Source of the DNA: Planctomycetota bacterium
Lineage (GTDB): Bacteria > Planctomycetota > Phycisphaerae > Sedimentisphaerales > Anaerohalosphaeraceae
DNA length: 12,698 nt
Reading direction: 5' to 3'
Assembly (NCBI GenBank): GCA_003644175.1
Contig: QNBS01000032.1
Coordinates: forward strand, 1-12,698
Shown: in pieces, positions 7,211 to 12,698 of the stretch
Layout: each line of letters starts with the position of its first letter
Numbering within the stretch: position 1 is the first letter of the stretch
Notes under the pieces: model-generated
Database searches by the model: none
What the model was told of the DNA's origin: nothing
What the model saw: only the letters and a program-made list of their open reading frames with translations
Position numbers and translations under genes: made by a program

Positions 7211-8313
7211 AAGTTCCGCTATTAGATCTGCAGGCTCAGTATGCCGGCATAGAAAATGAGGTAATGGCTGCCGTATCCGAAGTGCTGAAAACACAGAGAT
7301 GTATTGGAGGCCCAAAGGTTGCCGAACTTGAAGAGAAAATTGCCGCCGCCAGCAACTGTAAAATTGCCGTAGGCGTATCCAGCGGCACCGATGCAATTTT
7401 AAACGTTCTAATGAGCCTGGATATTGGACCCGGCGACGAAGTGATAACCACACCGTTCACTTTTTTTGCGACAGTCGGTTGTATCGCCCGTACCGGCGCA
7501 AGGCCGGTGTTTGTAGATATTGATCCCAAAACATACAACATAGATCCTTCTTTAATAGAGGAAAAAATTTCCGACAAGACAAAGGCGATCATGCCGGTGC
7601 ATCTTTTTGGTCAGATGGCCGACATGGACCCGATCACAGAGATCGCCAAGAAACATGCCCTTCCTGTAATAGAAGATGCCGCTCAGTCCATAACGAGCAG
7701 GTATAAAGATAAAACGGCGGGCAGCATCGGCACTGCCGGATGCTTTAGCTTTTTTCCAAGCAAAAACCTCGGCGGCATTGGCGACGGCGGGATGATAGTG
7801 ACCAATGACGAGGAGTTTTACGAAAAGCTTGCCATAATGCGAAATCACGGCAGCAAGCCAAAATACTACCACAAGCTTGTCGGCGGCAATTTCCGTCTTG
7901 ATCCGATACAGGCCGCCGCTCTTCTGGTAAAACTTCCGCACCTGGACGAATGGTCAAAAGCCCGCCGCAAAAACGCGAAATATTATAACAGCAGATTTTC
8001 GGGAACAGATATTCAAACGCCTTATATAAATCCGGATTGCGTTACAATTTACAATCAGTATGTGATCAGAGCGGCAAAGCGCGACGAACTGATGTCGCAC
8101 TTAAAAGAAAACCAGATTGGTTGCGAAATCTACTACCCGGCGCCAATACACTTGCAGGAATGTTTCAGTTCTCTCGGCTACAAGCAGGGAGATTTTCCGA
8201 ACGCAGAAGAAGCGGCCAATGAAGTATTGGCGCTGCCGGTTTATCCCGAGCTAACCGACGAGATGAAAGACTATGTGGCTGATACAGTCCTTTCGTTTGG
8301 AAGTGGGGATTAA
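7207..8313 (+). CDS. wlbC: UDP-3-keto-GlcNAcA aminotransferase (PLP, DegT family), WlbC/WbpE type
   Basis: This full-length 368-residue DegT/DnrJ/EryC1/StrS aminotransferase transfers an amino group, normally from glutamate, to the 3-keto sugar made by WlbA. Seen in the sequence: GVSSGTDA (about 56-63) and PFTFFATVG (about 82-90) of the cofactor pocket, EDAAQ (about 156-160) with the PLP-ring aspartate, and SFFPSKNLGGIGDGG with Lys186 as the Schiff-base lysine. The C-terminal domain ends in PVYPELTDEMKDYV. The gene overlaps wlbB by four bases and has AAGGA 7 bases upstream of ATG. A second copy lacking two internal pieces lies at 2219-2821. The copies differ strongly in codon choice, so they are not a recent tandem duplication. 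Confidence 0.94.
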   Translation: MKVPLLDLQAQYAGIENEVMAAVSEVLKTQRCIGGPKVAELEEKIAAASNCKIAVGVSSGTDAILNVLMSLDIGPGDEVITTPFTFFATVGCIARTGARPVFVDIDPKTYNIDPSLIEEKISDKTKAIMPVHLFGQMADMDPITEIAKKHALPVIEDAAQSITSRYKDKTAGSIGTAGCFSFFPSKNLGGIGDGGMIVTNDEEFYEKLAIMRNHGSKPKYYHKLVGGNFRLDPIQAAALLVKLPHLDEWSKARRKNAKYYNSRFSGTDIQTPYINPDCVTIYNQYVIRAAKRDELMSHLKENQIGCEIYYPAPIHLQECFSSLGYKQGDFPNAEEAANEVLALPVYPELTDEMKDYVADTVLSFGSGD

Positions 8314-8316
8314 AAG

Positions 8317-9429
8317 GTGAGAAAAATAAAAATCCTCACAGTTGTAGGCGCCAGACCCCAGTTTATAAAAGCGGCGGCGCTAAGCAGAGCAATTAAAAAG
8401 TTTAACAACAACAGCGATTCCATTAAGGTTGAAGAGTCAATTGTTCATACCGGCCAGCACTACGACGACAACATGAGTAAAATATTCTTTGATCAGCTAA
8501 AAATACCGCATCCCGAAATCAACCTGGAGGTAGGTTCCGGGTTGCATGGAAAACAGACCGGTATGATGCTCGAAAAACTTGAAGAGGTGGCGATAGATAA
8601 AAAGCCCGACTGGATGCTGATTTACGGCGATACAAATTCAACACTTGCAGCCGCCATTGCTGCGTCAAAACTGCATATCCCCATTGCACATGTCGAAGCG
8701 GGACTGCGGTCCTTTAATCGCAAAATGCCGGAAGAAGTAAACCGTGTAGTTGCGGACCATCTCTCCAGAATTCTTCTTTGCCCGACTGATACCGCCGTCA
8801 AAAATCTATCGAACGAAGGAATTACAGACAGGGTGTATCAGATCGGCGATGTGATGTATGATTCGGTGTTATTTAATTTTAAGTTAGCGGTTGGCGGCAG
8901 TAATATTATTGAACAATTAGGACTTGTGTCCGGGCAGTATTATCTTGCTACAATACATAGAGCAGAAAATACCGACGAACCACAGAGGCTGCAAAATATA
9001 ATAAATGCATTTTCGCAGATAGATGCGACTATCGTATTGCCGCTTCATCCAAGGACAAAAAATACACTGGGTGTCAGCTTAAAGAAATTAGCCGGTAATG
9101 TTTTAATTACCGCTCCGGTTGCATATTTAGACATGTTAATGCTGGAAAAAAATGCGTCTGTAATTCTTACAGATTCCGGAGGGGTCCAGAAAGAAGCTTA
9201 CTGGGCGTCTGTCCCCTGTATTACATTACGCGATGAGACCGAATGGATAGAACTTGTTGACGCCGGAGTAAATCAGATCGCCGGAGCAGATACTGCTGCG
9301 ATACTTGACGCTGTAGAGAAAGTCGGACAAGTTGCAGACAGACTCAAATCCACCAATACCCGGCTATACGGCGATGGAAACACCGCAGAAAAAATCGTCG
9401 AAAAACTAGTTTTTAGCAGTAGTCTATAG
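8317..9429 (+). CDS. wlbD: UDP-GlcNAc3NAcA 2-epimerase (non-hydrolysing), WlbD/WbpI type
   Basis: This 370-residue non-hydrolysing UDP-GlcNAc 2-epimerase-family protein, by context, inverts C-2 of UDP-2,3-diacetamido-glucuronic acid to give UDP-ManNAc3NAcA. VGARPQFIK at 10-18 (Arg13), Asp105 in YGDTNST, Glu127 in HVEAGLR, Glu139 in PEEVNR and His214 in TIHRAEN correspond to the known catalytic and binding residues of E. coli WecB. The LTDSGGVQKEA segment near residue 285 binds the nucleotide. The start is GTG at 8317, three bases after the wlbC stop, with AAAAGG overlapping the gap. On sequence alone it could be a plain UDP-GlcNAc 2-epimerase (WecB); the wlbABC neighbours make WlbD more likely. 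Confidence 0.9.
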   Translation: MRKIKILTVVGARPQFIKAAALSRAIKKFNNNSDSIKVEESIVHTGQHYDDNMSKIFFDQLKIPHPEINLEVGSGLHGKQTGMMLEKLEEVAIDKKPDWMLIYGDTNSTLAAAIAASKLHIPIAHVEAGLRSFNRKMPEEVNRVVADHLSRILLCPTDTAVKNLSNEGITDRVYQIGDVMYDSVLFNFKLAVGGSNIIEQLGLVSGQYYLATIHRAENTDEPQRLQNIINAFSQIDATIVLPLHPRTKNTLGVSLKKLAGNVLITAPVAYLDMLMLEKNASVILTDSGGVQKEAYWASVPCITLRDETEWIELVDAGVNQIAGADTAAILDAVEKVGQVADRLKSTNTRLYGDGNTAEKIVEKLVFSSSL

Positions 9430-9454
9430 ATCACGACACTGCCTTGATAATGAC

Positions 9455-9475
9455 AAGCGAATCTCACACATGGCT
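9455..9475 (+). repeat. Short repeat words downstream of wlbD
   Basis: The 98-base gap between wlbD and the flippase gene holds AAGCGAATCT (9455-9464), two bases, then CACATGGCT (9467-9475). These are the same two words found in opposite order upstream of wlbA at 5520-5540. The rest of this gap is AT-rich, with no convincing promoter or terminator hairpin. Confidence 0.35.
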
Positions 9476-9527
9476 AAAGTATTACAATAATTCTCAAAAT
9501 TAATTTATGGCATTTTACACTTAACTC

Positions 9528-10874
9528 ATGACCGACAGTACTAAGCCGAAAAAAAAGATCCGTGCAAGGCACTTCATAGAAACATTTGCTACAAGCGGTT
9601 TTGTTTTGGGGTGCAGTTTTTTGCAAGGTGTGATACTTGCTCGCCTTCTTGGGCCGGACGGTCGCGGAGATTACGCAGCGATAATTCTATGGCCGACGGC
9701 CCTGGCTAATATCGGGTTATTTGGAACGAATTATGTGATAGGCCGAATATCAGCTAAAGAAGTGGAATTGGGCGACCTGCTTCGTGGAGGAGTGGTCTTA
9801 GCCGGTATTACAAGTGTCATTACGGCGTTACTTGGTTATTTACTGTTGCCGTATTTAATTCCGCCGGACAAGCATCATATATTACAACTGGCGAGGTTTT
9901 TTCTGATTTATATACCTGTTTACCAGATAGCGGCCAATTTAGCCGCTATCGATCAGGGCAGCGGAAACTTTTCCCGGGGCAATTTTATTCGTGCTATTCA
10001 AAGTCCGGTTCTTATATCTTTTCTTATCCTTATAATTCTTCTGAAGTTGCACAATTTGCTTTGGTTTGTGTCGGCGATGTTTCTTTCATTTAGTTTTGTA
10101 ACCATGGGCAGATTAGTTCTTTTAGTCAAAGAACACAGCATAAAGGGCGGATTGTATCCCCTTACACGAATAGTTCGTGATTCCTTTTCTTTTGGTTTAG
10201 TAGGATTGGCTGCCCAGGCATATCAATATATTGACAGGATTCTGTTGTTATGGCTATTGCAGCCGCAAAGTATGGGGTTTTATGTCGTGGGGTTGTCTAT
10301 TGGAGCGGTGTTAAGAAGTATCACGGGTTCAATGGCGCACGTGTCTTTTACAATAACAGCGCAGGCTGAAGTTTCGGAGGGGTTTAATCGGGTCAGCAGT
10401 ATATTTAGAAAGGCGGCAATTGCTATGTTTTTTTGCGGCGGCGTCCTTGCCGTTCTAATACCTTTTTTGTTGCCACTGGTATATGGTTCGAAGTTTAAAG
10501 GCGCCGTTCTCCCATCGATACTCCTTATTTTCGGCTCAATATTCGCCGGGTTTTGCCTGTTGCTGGATACATGTATGCGAGGCCAGGGAAAGCCTTTTGC
10601 AGGACTGATTGGCCGGGTGGTTGCGATAATAATTATGGTTATAGCAGGCTATCCATTTCGGATATTCGGCGCAACAGGCATTGCTATATCATTTGTATTA
10701 GGCCAGATTGGCTATTTAATTACAATGTTCTTTCAGCTTGTCGGCCATTATAAGAACGCAAAACTATCCGATTTTTTACCCCGACTGTCGGATGCGGTTG
10801 ATATTTTAAATGTTTTCAAAAGGACGGTTAAAACCATATGGCTACGTATAAGTGATTTGGCGGGCGTTAAATGA
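9528..10874 (+). CDS. wzx: Wzx-type polysaccharide flippase (MOP superfamily)
   Basis: This 448-residue protein is almost wholly hydrophobic, with about a dozen membrane stretches and a basic N-terminus (KPKKKIRARH) expected in the cytoplasm. ARLLGPDGRGDYAA at about 38-51 is the classic N-terminal motif of Wzx-type lipid-linked oligosaccharide flippases, and the length suits the family. The C-terminal half (LPLVYGSKFKGAV near 317-329, then a long hydrophobic run) matches the polysaccharide-biosynthesis C-terminal domain. It is expected to move undecaprenyl-PP-linked units across the inner membrane. It starts at ATG 9528 with no clear ribosome-binding site; the in-frame ATG at 9507 is followed by a stop after five codons. 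It follows wlbD by 98 bases and precedes a ligase/polymerase-like gene. Confidence 0.9.
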   Translation: MTDSTKPKKKIRARHFIETFATSGFVLGCSFLQGVILARLLGPDGRGDYAAIILWPTALANIGLFGTNYVIGRISAKEVELGDLLRGGVVLAGITSVITALLGYLLLPYLIPPDKHHILQLARFFLIYIPVYQIAANLAAIDQGSGNFSRGNFIRAIQSPVLISFLILIILLKLHNLLWFVSAMFLSFSFVTMGRLVLLVKEHSIKGGLYPLTRIVRDSFSFGLVGLAAQAYQYIDRILLLWLLQPQSMGFYVVGLSIGAVLRSITGSMAHVSFTITAQAEVSEGFNRVSSIFRKAAIAMFFCGGVLAVLIPFLLPLVYGSKFKGAVLPSILLIFGSIFAGFCLLLDTCMRGQGKPFAGLIGRVVAIIIMVIAGYPFRIFGATGIAISFVLGQIGYLITMFFQLVGHYKNAKLSDFLPRLSDAVDILNVFKRTVKTIWLRISDLAGVK

Positions 10875-11037
10875 ACAACAATAAATTTATGTCGCCTCCA
10901 TAATTTTTTCAGGATTTGCTGTAAATACCCCATAGATGTGTCAACAGAAGAAGACGGTTGCCGAACGAGAAAAGGATGAAACCGGCAGAATTAAAAGGCG
11001 AGTATGAGGTTTCCCAAATCTTTGTGAAAAGGTCTAA

Positions 11038-12504
11038 ATGAATTCCGAGCCATATACAGAAAATTATGCCGAAGGGCAGGAAGTTTTGTACGCTGAACAA
11101 CCTGCAGGAGCGAGCAAAGGCCTCTTTATTTGGCTCTGTGCTTTGGTGCTGTCCTTCTGCTATGAAATTCCGGTCGTGCAATTAACATCGATGGATAGAT
11201 TGAATCCTCGATTGTTTGACATAGTTTTTCTAATAGGCTTGTTTACAATTTTTCCGAATCTTAGGGGAGTAGGGCAAGCGCCCAGGTTATTTCGTATTTG
11301 GGCGGGAATTGTTACTGTTTTCTGTATTTGTGCCCTTGTATGGTTTCCCTTTTTTCCATGGTTCTATGGAAAATATTGCTTATTCTTTGCGTTAAAGTAT
11401 GTCGAGGGTTTGCTTTCAATTTATGCTGTTGCAAAAATACAGTTAACTTCTAATCAAAAGAGGACACTGCACAATATGGTTATCGTCGGAGGCATTATTG
11501 TTGCGGTGTACGCAATTCCTGAGTACTTTGGGAGAACCAGACCGCAAACTTTCGCTGTCGGGAAAGAATATATTTACAAAGAGGGGAGCCTGTTTAGCTG
11601 TCTCGGAATGACATATTTTCATGTTTCGATGTTCAGTTCGGTTTCTTCCTTTATGATATTTGCCAGGTTTAATGCCTGCAAGAATATGGCTGCCAGGTTG
11701 AAGTGGCTGGGGCTTGGGTTTTTTGTGGCATGGCCGGCATTTTTTTCCGGATGCAGGGCAGGTTTTGTCGCCTGGATTATTGGATGGTTAGTTTTGTTGA
11801 TAATTTCGAAAGTGTCTTACCGCAGAATTGTTATTGGCCTGGCAATTCCGTTAGCGTTCTTTCTGTTTATAACATTAGGCTTTTCCGGGTTATCGGCAAT
11901 TGCAGAGAAATCGTTTACTCTTCAAAGATTTGAATTCGGAGAAGAGACCGGTACGGGAAGCAGCGTGAAATCAAGAATGAGTTTAGAGTGGTATAATCTC
12001 AGTGCATATCGCCAGCAGGGGATTCTAATTCCTTTTATAGGCGCCGGCTTTTATGTCGCACCTAATGTGGATGAAACTGGTGTCAAAAAGTACCGTGTAG
12101 GCTATGGGATTCATAACAGCTATCTATTTGCACTTGAACAGGGTGGGCTTGTTGTCTTTTTCCTTTTTATCTGGTTTCTCATAACTTGCTGGAAGAGTCT
12201 CAAGAGGATGCGTCTGCCAGGCAACAACGAGATTGACAGAGCGTTTGCAACAGGCATGTTCGCCTATTTGTGTGCGGTTATTATTGTGATGCAGGGCGGC
12301 CAAATTTTTTGGTATGGATTTGGTAAGGTTAATTTCAATACATATATAATTTTGTTGTTTGTACTTGCGGTCAAACAGTCTATGCCAACAGAGGATGAGT
12401 ATTATCTGGAAGAGGGATCGTATTATGCCTTTGAGCATGATGGCTATGTTGATTCGGATGCTCCATATACAAGTGGTGCATCTGATGGCGATTTGGACAT
12501 GTAG
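11038..12504 (+). CDS. O-antigen ligase/polymerase-type membrane protein (WaaL/Wzy-like)
   Basis: This 488-residue polytopic membrane protein has ten or more hydrophobic segments and a large central loop, followed by YGIHNSYLFALEQGG with His359-Asn360-Ser361, the typical conserved site of the Wzy_C/O-antigen ligase family. It is expected to polymerise repeat units or attach glycan to an acceptor on the periplasmic face; the two roles cannot be separated by sequence. The N-terminus (1-27) and the C-terminal tail (449-488) are both acidic and tyrosine-rich. The tail has 12 Asp/Glu, 6 Tyr and no Lys/Arg, which is unusual. The ATG at 11038 has AAAAGG about five bases upstream. The gap before it (10875-11037) contains no supported gene. 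Confidence 0.87.
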   Translation: MNSEPYTENYAEGQEVLYAEQPAGASKGLFIWLCALVLSFCYEIPVVQLTSMDRLNPRLFDIVFLIGLFTIFPNLRGVGQAPRLFRIWAGIVTVFCICALVWFPFFPWFYGKYCLFFALKYVEGLLSIYAVAKIQLTSNQKRTLHNMVIVGGIIVAVYAIPEYFGRTRPQTFAVGKEYIYKEGSLFSCLGMTYFHVSMFSSVSSFMIFARFNACKNMAARLKWLGLGFFVAWPAFFSGCRAGFVAWIIGWLVLLIISKVSYRRIVIGLAIPLAFFLFITLGFSGLSAIAEKSFTLQRFEFGEETGTGSSVKSRMSLEWYNLSAYRQQGILIPFIGAGFYVAPNVDETGVKKYRVGYGIHNSYLFALEQGGLVVFFLFIWFLITCWKSLKRMRLPGNNEIDRAFATGMFAYLCAVIIVMQGGQIFWYGFGKVNFNTYIILLFVLAVKQSMPTEDEYYLEEGSYYAFEHDGYVDSDAPYTSGASDGDLDM

Positions 12505-12509
12505 AGGCA

Positions 12510-12698
12510 ATGGATAAGTTTCAAATCGATGTAATAGTTTCTGCACTTTCCAAAAAACAGATTATTAAGCGGCCGGTTTCATTAGCTTATAAAACTGCCG
12601 TGCGATTTTTCGGTTTTTACGGGTATGACCAGAAATCTCAAAAAATGTTTTCTTCAATACTTCTCGACGCAACGCCTGACATCGGTCGGCGTGAGACG
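12510..12698 (+). CDS. Unrecognised protein, 5' part only
   Basis: An open frame starts at ATG 12510, five bases after the stop of the ligase/polymerase gene, and runs off the window end after 63 codons without a stop. GAGG lies just before it (12504-12507), closer than ideal. The visible residues begin MDKFQIDVIVSALSKKQ and continue with a basic and aromatic stretch (about 20-40) and no clear signal peptide. No family is recognised. Position suggests another polysaccharide gene, but nothing in the protein itself shows it. Confidence 0.5.
   Translation, partial: MDKFQIDVIVSALSKKQIIKRPVSLAYKTAVRFFGFYGYDQKSQKMFSSILLDATPDIGRRET

Noticed and set aside
9430..9527. Promoter or terminator in the gap before the flippase gene
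   Set aside because: The gap is AT-rich, but no hairpin with a T-run and no pair of -35/-10 boxes at proper spacing could be found.
10871..11007. Tiny frames between the flippase and ligase genes (10 codons from 10871, 23 codons from 10935)
   Set aside because: Neither has a good ribosome-binding site or a recognisable sequence, and frames this short are expected by chance.

Overview
The window is part of a surface-polysaccharide (O-antigen, capsule or exopolysaccharide) locus. All supported genes lie on the + strand and are closely packed; the largest gap between genes is about 163 bases, so no stretch over 300 bases lacks a gene. The phylum cannot be fixed from the sequence. Wzx/Wzy-type functions, a Bordetella-type wlbABCD cassette and frequent TTG/GTG starts point to a Gram-negative-type environmental bacterium. 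A planctomycete or other PVC-group member would fit, but that is a weak guess.

Left block (1-4937): these genes are relatively G-rich on the + strand, with many codons ending in G. They are an MNT-type nucleotidyltransferase-fold protein (antitoxin-like), a GDP-L-fucose synthase-type epimerase/reductase, a zeta-toxin-like P-loop kinase with a 69-residue partner, a WlbC-like sugar aminotransferase missing two internal pieces, a UbiA-family prenyltransferase resembling decaprenyl-phosphate phosphoribosyltransferase, and a DUF362 protein. A DUF2809 small membrane protein (4991-5416) follows, at the change to more AT-rich sequence.

Right block (5561-12698): a complete run of four genes in the order wlbA-wlbB-wlbC-wlbD is expected to turn UDP-GlcNAcA into UDP-ManNAc3NAcA (2,3-diacetamido-2,3-dideoxy-mannuronic acid). 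It is followed by a Wzx-type flippase, an O-antigen ligase/polymerase-type membrane protein and the first 63 codons of an unrecognised gene. Together these would make an unusual acidic sugar, flip a lipid-linked unit and polymerise or ligate it. Three expected partners are not in the window: the UDP-GlcNAc 6-dehydrogenase that feeds WlbA, the GDP-mannose 4,6-dehydratase that feeds GDP-fucose synthase, and any recognisable glycosyltransferase.

The most striking point is the second WlbC-like gene at 2219-2821. Compared with the intact wlbC at 7207-8313 it lacks 91 and 75 codons at two separate places, including the PLP-binding lysine. Both deletions are in frame, the gene keeps a good ribosome-binding site and the frame is open throughout. 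One joint sits on short homology between two Asp-Pro-Ile codon runs, the other on a perfect 15-base palindrome.
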